Assembly (NCBI GenBank): GCA_002418725.1
Contig: DIER01000043.1
Location: 62,001 to 126,000, forward strand
DNA: 64,000 nucleotides
DNA from: Acholeplasmataceae bacterium UBA5769
Lineage (GTDB): Bacteria; Bacillota_I; Bacilli_A; Acholeplasmatales; Acholeplasmataceae
Direction: 5' to 3'
Position numbers and translations under genes: made by a program. Shown in pieces: positions 43,538-52,533 of the stretch; within the stretch, counting starts at the first letter, position 1; the number at the start of each line of letters is the position of its first letter. The notes beneath the pieces are model-generated. The model did not search any database. It saw nothing but the letters and a program-made list of their open reading frames with translations, and was not told the DNA's origin.

Positions 43538-44425
43538 ATGAATCATATCATCAAGATAGTTAAAGGGTCTTTGGTGGGGTTAGGGAGCATTTTACCAGGC
43601 ATTTCTGGCTCAATGGTCGCGACCATATTAAAGATTTACACTGAATTAATTACTGCATTAAATCAGTTTACGAAAAAGCCATTTAAGGCTATTTTGTCTG
43701 TGTGGCAATACATTGTTGGTGTTCTTTTGGGCTATGTGATTGGATTTTTACTGATTAAGGTTTTCTTAGAAAATTTTCCAATCCCCTTTACACTCCTTTT
43801 CATCGGGTTCATCTTAGGTTCGATCCCGAGTGTAACTCCTGAACTTAAAAACATACCAAAGAAATGGCATCATTACGCCATTATGATACTTGCTTGTTTG
43901 ATGATGATCTTGTTCATGTTTGTCCAAGAACAAAGTGCATCCACAGGTGGTTGGACTTATTATCTCATTGTGTTTATCATCGGTTTTATTACAGCTGCAT
44001 CACTGATTACCCCAGGTTTATCTGCAGCAACTCTTCTGATGGCGCTCGGTTATTTTCATTTGCTTATCTCTTTGGTAGACGATGTACTTAGAGCGATACT
44101 CACCTTCAATTTGACTGAAATTATGCCTTATTTACCCATGTTACTGATGCTTGCACTTGGTTTACTGATTGGTCTCATTGTGATTGGTAAAGTGATGTAT
44201 CAAGTCTTAATGCATTTTAAGGTTCATTTCTATATGGCGATCTTAGGCATCATTCTCATCTCCCCATTCAATATTCTATTCGAACTTCAGACATCCACAC
44301 AACAGAATGTGTTCGATACCCCCTGGTATCAATGGATAGTTGGCGTCATACTCTTTTTCATTGGCATTTACACAACCTATAAACTCGCGACAAAACGTTC
44401 ATTTAAGGAGGATTCACATGATTAA
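43538..44425 (+). CDS. DUF368 (PopT-type) undecaprenyl-phosphate translocase
   Basis: 295 residues, about 8-9 TM helices. The two DUF368 repeats are visible: SILPGISGSMVATILKIY and ITPGLSAATLLMALGYF. DUF368 proteins (PopT) have been reported to flip undecaprenyl phosphate back to the cytoplasmic side. Its place next to uppP fits a carrier-recycling function. Its stop overlaps the galU start by 8 bases. Confidence 0.85.
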   Translation: MNHIIKIVKGSLVGLGSILPGISGSMVATILKIYTELITALNQFTKKPFKAILSVWQYIVGVLLGYVIGFLLIKVFLENFPIPFTLLFIGFILGSIPSVTPELKNIPKKWHHYAIMILACLMMILFMFVQEQSASTGGWTYYLIVFIIGFITAASLITPGLSAATLLMALGYFHLLISLVDDVLRAILTFNLTEIMPYLPMLLMLALGLLIGLIVIGKVMYQVLMHFKVHFYMAILGIILISPFNILFELQTSTQQNVFDTPWYQWIVGVILFFIGIYTTYKLATKRSFKEDSHD

Positions 44426-45284
44426 AAAAGCAGTCATTCCTGCAGCCGGGTACGGCACAAGATTTTTACCGATCACGAAAGCATTACCTAAAGAACTTTT
44501 ACCAATCATTGATAGACCCACCATTGAGTACATCGTCAATGAAGCGATTGAAGCGGGTATGACAGATATATTACTCATTGTCAGCTCCAACAAAAATGCA
44601 ATCATCGATTACTTTGACTACAACATTGAACTTGAGACCATCCTACTTCAAAAAAACAAACACTATGAATATGGTTTGGTACGAAACATTGGTGTTGGTG
44701 CGAACATTCACTATATTCGCCAACGTGAACAACTTGGATTAGGACACGCTGTACTTCAAGCAGAAGCGTTTATCAGCGGCGAGCCCTTCGCTGTGCTTTT
44801 AGGCGATGACATGTATGTGGGAAAAGATAAACCCGCTATCAAACAATTGGCAGATGTTTATGAGAAAGTCCAATCAAGTGTTTTAGGGACCATGGAAGTT
44901 GAACTTAAAAACACATCAAAATATGGCATCTGTATTCCTAAAGAAGGTTCTTCAAAGCCTATTGTAGAATTAAAAGGTGTTGTTGAAAAACCTAAAGTGG
45001 AAGATGCACCCTCGCGTCAAGCCATTGCGGGAAGATATATTTTAACACCCGCCATTTTTGATTATTTGAAAAACCAAACCAAAGGTGCGGGAAATGAAAT
45101 CCAACTCACCGATGCCATTCTACGTTTGATGGCTACAGAGAAAGTTTATGCCTATGATATTCAAGGAAAACGATATGATGTTGGAAATAAAGTTGACTAC
45201 ATCGAAGCAATCCTTGATTTCGGTTTAGAAAAAGATGAGATTAAAGATGATTTAAAAGCTTTAATTAAGCGAAAGGCTAAGTAA
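44418..45284 (+). CDS. galU: UTP-glucose-1-phosphate uridylyltransferase
   Basis: 288 residues. KAVIPAAGYGTRFLPITKALPKELLPI nucleotide-binding start by pattern, LGLGHAVLQAE, LLGDDMYVG, and GRYILTPAIF. It makes UDP-glucose for glycolipids and polysaccharides. A strong aaggagga SD lies in the end of the DUF368 gene; the longer in-frame start has none and adds 26 non-family residues. Confidence 0.96.
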   Translation: MIKKAVIPAAGYGTRFLPITKALPKELLPIIDRPTIEYIVNEAIEAGMTDILLIVSSNKNAIIDYFDYNIELETILLQKNKHYEYGLVRNIGVGANIHYIRQREQLGLGHAVLQAEAFISGEPFAVLLGDDMYVGKDKPAIKQLADVYEKVQSSVLGTMEVELKNTSKYGICIPKEGSSKPIVELKGVVEKPKVEDAPSRQAIAGRYILTPAIFDYLKNQTKGAGNEIQLTDAILRLMATEKVYAYDIQGKRYDVGNKVDYIEAILDFGLEKDEIKDDLKALIKRKAK

Positions 45285-45290
45285 AGTCTA

Positions 45291-45319
45291 TTTACTTTCC
45301 TAAGGTTGTCTATTATAAT
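45291..45319 (+). promoter_or_regulatory. Promoter of serS
   Basis: TTTACT, 17-base spacer, TATAAT; transcription would begin just before the T-box stem I. Confidence 0.75.
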
Positions 45320-45325
45320 AGAGAT

Positions 45326-45532
45326 AACACGATAAAGAAGATAAGTAATCCTGTGATTTTCTTATAGAGAGTATGCGGTTGGTGAAAGCATATGAAAATC
45401 CTTGATGAATTCCACTTCCGAGTGACGCTAATAACGTCCGTATGTCTGCGTTAAAGATATAGAGGGCTAGAGATGATCTAGAACTAAGGTGGCACCGCGT
45501 ATACACGTCCTTAGCTTTTAAGGGCGTTTTTT
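45326..45532 (+). promoter_or_regulatory. T-box riboswitch for serS (serine specifier)
   Basis: Stem I carries agagag and ggttggtg, then gaa-t-TCC-ac with TCC (45411-45413) as specifier, a serine codon. The conserved T-box aaggtggcaccgcg is at 45486-45499; its UGGC bulge fits tRNA-Ser, whose discriminator base is G. The terminator acgtcctta/taagggcgt plus T-run is at 45505-45532. Uncharged tRNA-Ser should allow read-through into serS. Confidence 0.95.
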
Positions 45533-45551
45533 ATTTGAAGGAGGAAAGCAT

Positions 45552-46829
45552 ATGTTAGATTTAAGATTTGTGGTTGAAAACATTGACCTTGTGGTACAAA
45601 AATTATCCAAACGTAACGGTGATTTTACATACCTTTATGAGGTGGTTGAATTATCGAATAAGCGGAAAGATATCATTTTATCCGTTGAGGCTAAAAAAGC
45701 GTTACGAAATGAAGCGTCAAAAAAGATTGGCGAACTGAAAAGACAAAAACTGGATGCGACTAGCATTTTAAATGAAGTGGCACATCTCGGTGATGAGATC
45801 AAAACTTTAGATGATGAACTGAAGTTGATTGAAGATAAAATTCAATGGATTTTATCGATTACACCAAACATTCCAAACGATAGTGTGCCTGAAGGAAAAG
45901 ATGATTCGTTTAATGTTGAGATTAAAAAGGTAGGCACACCTCGTGTTTTTGACTTTGAAGTGAAAGATCATATTGCTTTAGGTGAATCTTTGGGTATATT
46001 GGATTTTGAAAGAGCAGCAAAAATCACTGGAACGCGTTTTGTTGTCGATAAAGGGTTAGGTGCTAGACTAGAGCGTTCACTGATAGCCTTTATGATGGAT
46101 TTACATGCACTAAAGCATGGTTATCAAGAAATCATTCCCCCGTATATTGTGAATGAGAAAAGTATGTTTGCAACCGGGCAATTTCCTAAATTCAGAGAAG
46201 ATGCTTTTAAAGTTGTTGCTGGAGATAACGCGTGGTACTTAAACCCAACTGCGGAAGTTCCAACGATTAATCTTCATCGCGATGAAATCATCGACGGTGA
46301 TTCACTTCCGATACGTTACTGTTCGTATACCACAGCATTTCGTTCAGAAGCCGGTTCAGCAGGAAGAGATACCAGAGGGATTTTAAGACAACATCAATTC
46401 AATAAAGTAGAGTTGATTAAGTTTACCAAACCTGAAGATTCATACCAAGAACTTGAAGATATGCTACTTCATTCTGAAGAGGTATTAAAACAATTAGGAT
46501 TACCTTATCGTGTGGTGACCTTATCCACTGGAGACATGGGCTTTGGTATGGCGAAAACGTATGATATTGAAGTGTGGTTGCCTGGTCAAAATATGTACCG
46601 TGAAATCGGATCCATTTCGAATGCTGAAGACTATCAAGCGCGTCGTGCAAACATTCGCTTTAAGAGAACAAAGGATGCGAAAACAGAGTTTGTCCATACG
46701 TTAAACGGTAGTGGGCTTGCTGTGGGAAGAACGATGATTGCTGTGATAGAAAACTATCAAAATGCAGACGGAACGATTACCGTTCCCGAAGTGTTACGCC
46801 CTTACATGAAAGTTGATGTCATTAAATAA
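45552..46829 (+). CDS. serS: Seryl-tRNA synthetase
   Basis: 425 residues. N-terminal coiled-coil arm (about 30-105), then the class II core with FRSEAGSAGRDTRGILRQHQF (motif 2 by pattern), EIGSISNAEDYQARR and LNGSGLAVGRTMIA (motif 3). SD gaaggagg. Regulated by the T-box leader. Confidence 0.98.
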   Translation: MLDLRFVVENIDLVVQKLSKRNGDFTYLYEVVELSNKRKDIILSVEAKKALRNEASKKIGELKRQKLDATSILNEVAHLGDEIKTLDDELKLIEDKIQWILSITPNIPNDSVPEGKDDSFNVEIKKVGTPRVFDFEVKDHIALGESLGILDFERAAKITGTRFVVDKGLGARLERSLIAFMMDLHALKHGYQEIIPPYIVNEKSMFATGQFPKFREDAFKVVAGDNAWYLNPTAEVPTINLHRDEIIDGDSLPIRYCSYTTAFRSEAGSAGRDTRGILRQHQFNKVELIKFTKPEDSYQELEDMLLHSEEVLKQLGLPYRVVTLSTGDMGFGMAKTYDIEVWLPGQNMYREIGSISNAEDYQARRANIRFKRTKDAKTEFVHTLNGSGLAVGRTMIAVIENYQNADGTITVPEVLRPYMKVDVIK

Positions 46830-46917
46830 CATAATTTCACACCAAAAAAACATGGACATCCCATAGTATTTTGGTAAGATGAAGGTGCTTCAATTTTCTC
46901 TCCTATTACAATCTATA

Positions 46918-46926
46918 TGGTATAAT
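46918..46926 (+). promoter_or_regulatory. Extended -10 promoter of the two-component operon
   Basis: TGgTATAAT, followed at once by an 8-bp hairpin aagtgtgc/gcgcgctt (46927-46946) spanning the expected start site. The hairpin may be an operator or a weak terminator. Confidence 0.5.
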
Positions 46927-46973
46927 AAGTGTGCTTATGCGCGCTTATTTTACTTAAAAAGGCAGGTAAAGCT

Positions 46974-47630
46974 ATGAAAATTTATTATGTAGAAGATGAA
47001 AAGGATTTATCGGAGATTATTCGAAAATACCTTATTCGCGAAGGTTATGAAACAACCGTTTTTCACGATGGTGAATCGGCTATGCAACACGTTGCTGATC
47101 CTGTAGATATGTGGATTTTAGACATCATGTTGACAGGTGAAGTCTCGGGATACGATTTGATCAAAGCGATTAAAGACAGTCAAAGTTCGGCTGCCGTTAT
47201 TTTTACTTCAGCACGTGACCAAGATTTAGATAAGATCATGGGATTAGAGTTAGGCTCAGATGATTATCTTGCAAAGCCTTATTCGCCAAGAGAACTTATT
47301 TTACGTGTTAAAGCGGTTTTAAAAAGACATCAGGCACCTCAAGTATCCGAAGTGGTTCGCTATGCGGATTATGAAATCAACATCACCCGAAGAGAAATTA
47401 AGTCGGGAAATGCGATGATTGATTTAACCAATAAAGAATTTGAATTACTCCTGTTCTTTATTAAAAACATGAATCAAGCATTCGCTCGTGAAGACATTTT
47501 AAAACATGTTTGGGGCGAAAACTATTATGGCTCTGATCGTGTGGTTGATGATCTTTTAAGACGGTTACGTCATAAAATGCCTGAATTAAAAATTGAAACC
47601 ATCTACGGATTTGGCTATCGTTTATTATGA
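46974..47630 (+). CDS. OmpR/PhoB-family response regulator
   Basis: 218 residues. Receiver domain with acidic pair E7-D8, phospho-acceptor D50 (WILDIML), T78 and K101 (KPYSP); C-terminal winged-helix DNA-binding domain (about 125-218, LTNKEFELLLFF, IYGFGYRLL). It overlaps the kinase gene by 4 bases (ATGA). The longer in-frame start lies in the leader hairpin. Target genes unknown. Confidence 0.95.
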   Translation: MKIYYVEDEKDLSEIIRKYLIREGYETTVFHDGESAMQHVADPVDMWILDIMLTGEVSGYDLIKAIKDSQSSAAVIFTSARDQDLDKIMGLELGSDDYLAKPYSPRELILRVKAVLKRHQAPQVSEVVRYADYEINITRREIKSGNAMIDLTNKEFELLLFFIKNMNQAFAREDILKHVWGENYYGSDRVVDDLLRRLRHKMPELKIETIYGFGYRLL

Positions 47631-48886
47631 AAGAGATTAAATTAGCGACTCAGCTAAATTTAATCTTTAGTATCGTGACACTGTTGACCAGTCTCATTTT
47701 TGTTGTTGCGTTAAACCGTGTTTTCTCAGAGTTTCGGGTTTCACAAAATGAACTTCAGTTAACGGCATACCTTAACGATGTCAGGGGAAACTTATCGAAT
47801 CCACCGGCATCCGAATACAACGGTTTTATCATCGCTCAAGGGACCACCGTGATTTCAAGTTATCGTATGGACGTTTTAGATAATCATTATACGGCAGAAG
47901 AAGTTGCACAAATGATGCAAATCTGGCCAGGTCAAGACAGACATATTGAGATTGATGGAAATCATTACTATTTTCGAATTGAACGCAGACAAGGTGGCCT
48001 TAACATCATCGTTTTCACGGGAGAAGATTATCTTTCTGTTTTTGGTAATGCTTTTTCGATACTCATGCGTATCAGTTTTATCGCTTTAGTCTTGCTTGGA
48101 AACTTAATCATTTTAATGTGGTCAAGAATCACCGTTGAACGTATTAAGAGACTTCAAGGTGAAGTTCAAGTGTTAAGAAGAAATAACTATCAAGATCCTA
48201 TTGCCATTGATGGTAATGACGAAATAACAGATCTTGCGAAAACCATTGAAAAAATGCGTCAAGAAATTCAACATGCAGAAAAATCAAAACAAGAAATGCT
48301 TCAAAACATATCACATGACTTTAAAACACCTATTGCCGTGATTCAATCCTATGCGGAAGCGATAGGAGATGGTGTATCGGATATCAAAGAAGCTGAAGTC
48401 ATCGTTAAACAAGCAGAAATGCTGAATCAAAAGGTAAAACAACTTCTTGAATTAAATAAGCTTGAGTATCTCAAAGATCCAAGTGAATTTGAAGTGATTC
48501 GGATTAAAGATATTGTGATTAACATCGTTAATAATCAAAAATATCGGACCAACATCTCATTTGAAACAGAGCTTGATGATTCCACATATTTTGGCGTCAA
48601 AGAAAATTTCTATACGGCATTTTCAAATATCATTGATAACGCATTACGTTATGCAAAATCAAAAATTGTGATCACTTTAAAAAATAAAAAACTCACCTTC
48701 TTTAACGATGGTGAGCCAATCAGTGATAAATTTATCGATCATGTGTTTAGACCGTATGAAAAAGGACAAAATGGTCAATTTGGTTTAGGTATGAGCATCG
48801 TGCAAAAGACGTGTTCTCATTTTAATCTTCTTTTAAAAGTTGAAAATGTTGTTGGTGGTGTGCAGTTTACGATAGAGCCTCTTTAA
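47627..48886 (+). CDS. Sensor histidine kinase
   Basis: 419 residues. TM1 at about 10-32, an extracellular sensor loop of about 105 residues, TM2 at about 140-165, HAMP linker, HisKA with ISHDFKTP (H230) and HATPase with NIIDNALRYAK (N box) and GQFGLGMSIV (G box). Pairs with the response regulator before it. The signal is unknown; the sensor loop has no domain I recognise. Its 3' end overlaps the convergent HIT gene by 20 bases. Confidence 0.95.
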   Translation: MKEIKLATQLNLIFSIVTLLTSLIFVVALNRVFSEFRVSQNELQLTAYLNDVRGNLSNPPASEYNGFIIAQGTTVISSYRMDVLDNHYTAEEVAQMMQIWPGQDRHIEIDGNHYYFRIERRQGGLNIIVFTGEDYLSVFGNAFSILMRISFIALVLLGNLIILMWSRITVERIKRLQGEVQVLRRNNYQDPIAIDGNDEITDLAKTIEKMRQEIQHAEKSKQEMLQNISHDFKTPIAVIQSYAEAIGDGVSDIKEAEVIVKQAEMLNQKVKQLLELNKLEYLKDPSEFEVIRIKDIVINIVNNQKYRTNISFETELDDSTYFGVKENFYTAFSNIIDNALRYAKSKIVITLKNKKLTFFNDGEPISDKFIDHVFRPYEKGQNGQFGLGMSIVQKTCSHFNLLLKVENVVGGVQFTIEPL

Positions 48887-49286
48887 TCAAACGGGCTCTT
48901 TCTTTATAATCGTCTGGCGACAGATTGCCTTGATTATTTTTAAGTTTAAAGAAGTTGTCATCTGCTCTTTCGTAGCGGGGTATCAGATGAATATGAAAAT
49001 GGAAGACGGTTTGTCCAGCGCATTCGCCATTGTTAGATAAGAGGTTCATGGCATGTGCTCCAAACGCTTTTTGGATAGCTTTGGATATTTTTGTAGCAAC
49101 ACCGAATAAATGACTTGCTGTTTTTTCAGGCACTTCGAAGATATCTTTGTATTCGACTTTGGGAACGACTAAGGTGTGCCCTTTGGTTGCTTGTGAAATA
49201 TCAAGAAAAGCGATGACTTGATCGTCTTCATAAACAATGTGAGCAGGGATCTCTCTTAAGATAATTTTTGAGAAAATACTAGGCAT
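48867..49286 (-). CDS. HIT-family nucleotide hydrolase/transferase
   Basis: 139 residues. The histidine triad HFHIHLIPR, and the N-terminal IFSKII..EIPAHIVYEDD start typical of HinT-like proteins. Hydrolyses adenosine phosphoramidates or related nucleotides. SD aaagggg. Convergent and overlapping with the kinase gene. Confidence 0.93.
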   Translation of the reverse strand: MPSIFSKIILREIPAHIVYEDDQVIAFLDISQATKGHTLVVPKVEYKDIFEVPEKTASHLFGVATKISKAIQKAFGAHAMNLLSNNGECAGQTVFHFHIHLIPRYERADDNFFKLKNNQGNLSPDDYKERARLIKEALS

Positions 49287-49326
49287 ATAAACACCCCTTT
49301 CTTGGCTTTATTCTATCATAAACTCA

Positions 49327-49355
49327 TTGAAAACAGATACTTAAAATGTTATAAT
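49327..49355 (+). promoter_or_regulatory. Sigma-A promoter of pduL
   Basis: TTGAAA, 17-base spacer, extended -10 TGtTATAAT, 27 bases before the start codon. Confidence 0.88.
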
Positions 49356-49382
49356 CACTACGTATATAAGGAGGATTCAATT

Positions 49383-49973
49383 ATGAAAAAAATTCCCGTG
49401 GGTATTTCAGGTCGTCATCTGCATTTAACCCAAGAGCATCTTGACATTTTGTTTGGTCAAGGATATGAACTAAAAGTGCTTAAGCCACTTAGCCAACCTG
49501 GCCAATATGCAGCTGAAGAAAAAGTGGATGTTGTGAGCCCAGATGGCAAACTTTTAGCCGGTGTTCGCATTTTAGGTCCTGTACGTCCTGCGTCCCAAGT
49601 TGAAATCTCAAAGAGCGATGCGATTCGTTTTAAATTTGAAGCACCTGTGCGTTCATCTGGTGATGTAAAAGGCTCAGGGGCTGCAACGCTTATTGGACCC
49701 AAAGGTCAAGTTTTTATCAACGAAGGTGTTATTATTGCTGATCGCCATATCCATTTTTCTTTGGATGAAGCGAAAGCATTTGGTGTCACTGATCGTCAAA
49801 TGGTTTCTATTAAAGTTGGTGGCATTAAGCCAGGTATTTTAGATAATGTTTTATGCCGCGTGCATCCACAGTTTCGCCTAGATTGTCATCTTGATACCGA
49901 TGATGGAAGTGCGTTTATGTTGTCCACAGGCGACGAAGTCGAACTCGTTAAGTCGTATACCATAAACGAATAG
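49383..49973 (+). CDS. pduL: PduL-type phosphotransacylase
   Basis: 196 residues. Two PduL repeats with zinc-ligand motifs: VGISGRHLHLTQEHLD and DRHIHFSLDEAKAFGV; PVRPASQVEISKSDA in the middle. It exchanges CoA and phosphate on acetyl or propionyl groups. There is no microcompartment signal sequence and no pdu/eut gene nearby, so it probably serves as the housekeeping phosphotransacetylase for fermentative ATP production, as known in Mollicutes-like genomes lacking Pta. An own promoter and terminator make it monocistronic. Confidence 0.93.
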   Translation: MKKIPVGISGRHLHLTQEHLDILFGQGYELKVLKPLSQPGQYAAEEKVDVVSPDGKLLAGVRILGPVRPASQVEISKSDAIRFKFEAPVRSSGDVKGSGAATLIGPKGQVFINEGVIIADRHIHFSLDEAKAFGVTDRQMVSIKVGGIKPGILDNVLCRVHPQFRLDCHLDTDDGSAFMLSTGDEVELVKSYTINE

Positions 49974-49995
49974 TGCCTTGCTATAGGCACTTTTT
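49972..49995 (+). terminator. Terminator of pduL
   Basis: agtgcct/aggcact, 6-nt loop, five T's; starts at the stop codon. Confidence 0.9.
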
Positions 49996-50013
49996 CACCT
50001 CAGGAGGTTCGCA

Positions 50014-51219
50014 TTGAAGAAACTACCTAAACAACAAGTTTTTAAAGATCCACTCTATGGCTTTATCCACGTCAACGATACGTTAATCAAAAAATTGATC
50101 GACACTGAACTTTTTCAGCGGCTTCGCCGTATTCGTCAACTGTCTGGCGTTCAGATGGTTTTTCATGGTGCAGAACATTCACGGTTTGTACATAGTCTTG
50201 GGGTCTATGAGATTGCAAATCGCTTTTTAACGGTTCCCGATATTGCAGAGGCGTTAAGTGATCGTGAAAAACTGCTTTTTTTGAGTGCTGCACTACTTCA
50301 CGATATTGGACATGGTGCATACTCTCATGCCTTTGAATCAACATTTCATGTTAACCATGAAGACATGGGGGCGAGACTTATAGTGTCAAACCCAGAACTT
50401 CGCGCACTTTTAGATTTGGAAGATAGTGAATTTGCGAGTGATGTTGCGAAGATTTTAAGAAAAGAAAAGAAATTTCCGCTCATCGAACAACTCATCTCAA
50501 GTCAACTAGATGTTGACCGTTTGGATTACTTGGAGCGTGATGCATATTATACGGGGGCAGCTTATGGACATATCGATGTTGACCGTTTGATTCGTGTACT
50601 TTATATCAAACAAGGTAAAGTTGTCTTTAAAGTCTCAGGTATTCATGCGATTGAAAACTATTTGATTGCCCGTTACCATATGTACTGGCAGGTCTATTAT
50701 CACCCCGTAGCACGCGCTTATGAGGTCAATCTTGAAAAGATTTATCAACGTGTGAGAGACTTGCTTGAAGTTGGTTTTACATTCCAAAATAACGTGGAAC
50801 CTTTACGAAGAATCATGAAGGATCCGCACGATTTAGATGCATATATTGAGATTGATGATTATTATATTAACGGTTTAATTGCCAGTTTTTTGAAATCAAA
50901 AGACGAAATCCTAAGATTGCTCGCACATGATTTTATGAATAGACGTATTTGGGGTTATGTCAACGATACAGAAGAAAATCAAGCTGTGATTGAAAGCATC
51001 AAAGCATCCTTCCATCCAGATGAACTTAAGTACTTCACATCACATCGTACCGTATTTAATAGCACATATCGAGATGATGGTGAGGGCTTTGGTGATAAGA
51101 TATACATTATGCTTGAAAATGGCAAGCTATCTTCACTTAAAGACCAATCTAAAATCATTGAAAGTTTGATGCTATCAGGTACAAAAAATGATCCCAAATT
51201 TTTCTACCGTAAAAGATGA
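50014..51219 (+). CDS. HD-domain phosphohydrolase (YwfO-like)
   Basis: 401 residues from a TTG with caggaggt SD. HD motifs: HSRFVHSLGVYEIA, LLHDIGHGAYSHAFE and LDVDRLDYLERDAYYTG, the pattern of the dGTPase-related YwfO group. It probably hydrolyses nucleoside triphosphates. It overlaps rnmV by 4 bases, so it heads the operon rnmV-ksgA-ispE. Confidence 0.9.
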   Translation: MKKLPKQQVFKDPLYGFIHVNDTLIKKLIDTELFQRLRRIRQLSGVQMVFHGAEHSRFVHSLGVYEIANRFLTVPDIAEALSDREKLLFLSAALLHDIGHGAYSHAFESTFHVNHEDMGARLIVSNPELRALLDLEDSEFASDVAKILRKEKKFPLIEQLISSQLDVDRLDYLERDAYYTGAAYGHIDVDRLIRVLYIKQGKVVFKVSGIHAIENYLIARYHMYWQVYYHPVARAYEVNLEKIYQRVRDLLEVGFTFQNNVEPLRRIMKDPHDLDAYIEIDDYYINGLIASFLKSKDEILRLLAHDFMNRRIWGYVNDTEENQAVIESIKASFHPDELKYFTSHRTVFNSTYRDDGEGFGDKIYIMLENGKLSSLKDQSKIIESLMLSGTKNDPKFFYRKR

Positions 51220-51794
51220 GACCACATGTTTTCGTCGTTGAAGGAAAAAACGACAAATTTCGTCTGGAACGTTTGTTGGATCAACCACTTGTAATCACAA
51301 CCAACGGAAGTGCGATTGACGAGGACAGCATCAAGTTACTCAAAAAATTAGATGAGACACATGACATCGTTTTATTTCTTGATCCTGATCATGCAGGTGA
51401 ACGGATCAGACGATTGGTAAGTAAAGAGCTGAAACATGTTTATCACGCATTCATCAACAAAGAAGATGCAATCAGTGAAAACATGAAAAAAATAGGCGTA
51501 GAGCATGCATCAGATGAAGTCATTTTAGAAGCGTTGAAAACCATTAAAATGGTGAAACATGAACGTATGAGTGATGTTACACATGCATTTCTTCACGATG
51601 TTGGTTTGACAGGATCATCATCCTCAAAAGCACTTAGAAATCTGATTGGTGAAAAGCTAGGGATTGGCTTTACCAACGGAAAGACACTGTATTATCGTTG
51701 CCATATATTTGGCATTCATAAGCATCATATCATGGAGGTTATCCATGCAACATCAAGCGAAAAAGAAATACGGACAGAACTTTCTAAGAGATAA
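51216..51794 (+). CDS. rnmV: Ribonuclease M5
   Basis: 192 residues. TOPRIM domain with VVEGKNDKFRLERL (catalytic Glu) and LFLDPDHAGERIR (DPD), followed by a C-terminal RNA-binding region. It matures the 5S rRNA. Next to ksgA as in Bacillus, and overlapping it by 50 bases. Confidence 0.92.
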   Translation: MRPHVFVVEGKNDKFRLERLLDQPLVITTNGSAIDEDSIKLLKKLDETHDIVLFLDPDHAGERIRRLVSKELKHVYHAFINKEDAISENMKKIGVEHASDEVILEALKTIKMVKHERMSDVTHAFLHDVGLTGSSSSKALRNLIGEKLGIGFTNGKTLYYRCHIFGIHKHHIMEVIHATSSEKEIRTELSKR

Positions 51795-52533
51795 AAACCT
51801 TTTAATGAAAATTGTTCGTGAATCGAATATAGATCATAAACACGTCATAGAGGTTGGTCCTGGGCAAGGGGCTTTGACCTCTTATTTGGCTGAACGGGCA
51901 ACCGATGTGATCGCATTTGAAATCGATACATCCTTAAAACCCATATTAAGACAAATCGAACAAATACATCCTAATTTAAATGTTGTTTATGGTGATTTTT
52001 TAGAGGCAGACTTATCGGCATATCCCAGTGAACTTCATGTGGTAGCTAATGTGCCTTACTACATTACAACACCGATTTTATTTAAACTTTTAGAATCGAA
52101 AAATGTAAAGACTGCATCCCTTATGATTCAAAAAGAAGTTTGTGATCGATTGCTTGCGACACCGTCCTCAAAGGATTATAATGCGCTTTCGGTGATCTTA
52201 CAGTTTCAAGCACACGCATCAAAAATGATGGATGTGAAAAGACATCTTTTTTATCCCGTGCCTAATGTTGATAGCGCAGTTATTCGTATCGTCAAAAGAG
52301 AGATACCATTGATTGAAGAAGCTAAGCAAACTTTCTTTATCACTTTCGTTAAGGGTGCTTTTAAACAGAAAAGAAAGACAATGGTAAACAACTTACATGA
52401 AACGTTTAACATACCTAAAAAAGATCTTGAAGCTTTCTTAAGTTCAAAAGGGATTGATGTTCAGACCAGAGCCGAAGCTATTGCCCTTGATACTTTTATT
52501 GCTTTAGTAAAGGAGTGGCCATATGATTATTGA
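51745..52533 (+). CDS. ksgA: 16S rRNA (adenine1518/1519-N6)-dimethyltransferase
   Basis: 262 residues. KKKYGQNFLRDKNLL start, SAM motif EVGPGQGALTSYLAE, catalytic NVPYYITTPIL. A longer frame exists but this ATG has tggaggt upstream and matches the family start. Overlaps rnmV upstream and ispE downstream (11 bases). Confidence 0.96.
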   Translation: MQHQAKKKYGQNFLRDKNLLMKIVRESNIDHKHVIEVGPGQGALTSYLAERATDVIAFEIDTSLKPILRQIEQIHPNLNVVYGDFLEADLSAYPSELHVVANVPYYITTPILFKLLESKNVKTASLMIQKEVCDRLLATPSSKDYNALSVILQFQAHASKMMDVKRHLFYPVPNVDSAVIRIVKREIPLIEEAKQTFFITFVKGAFKQKRKTMVNNLHETFNIPKKDLEAFLSSKGIDVQTRAEAIALDTFIALVKEWPYDY

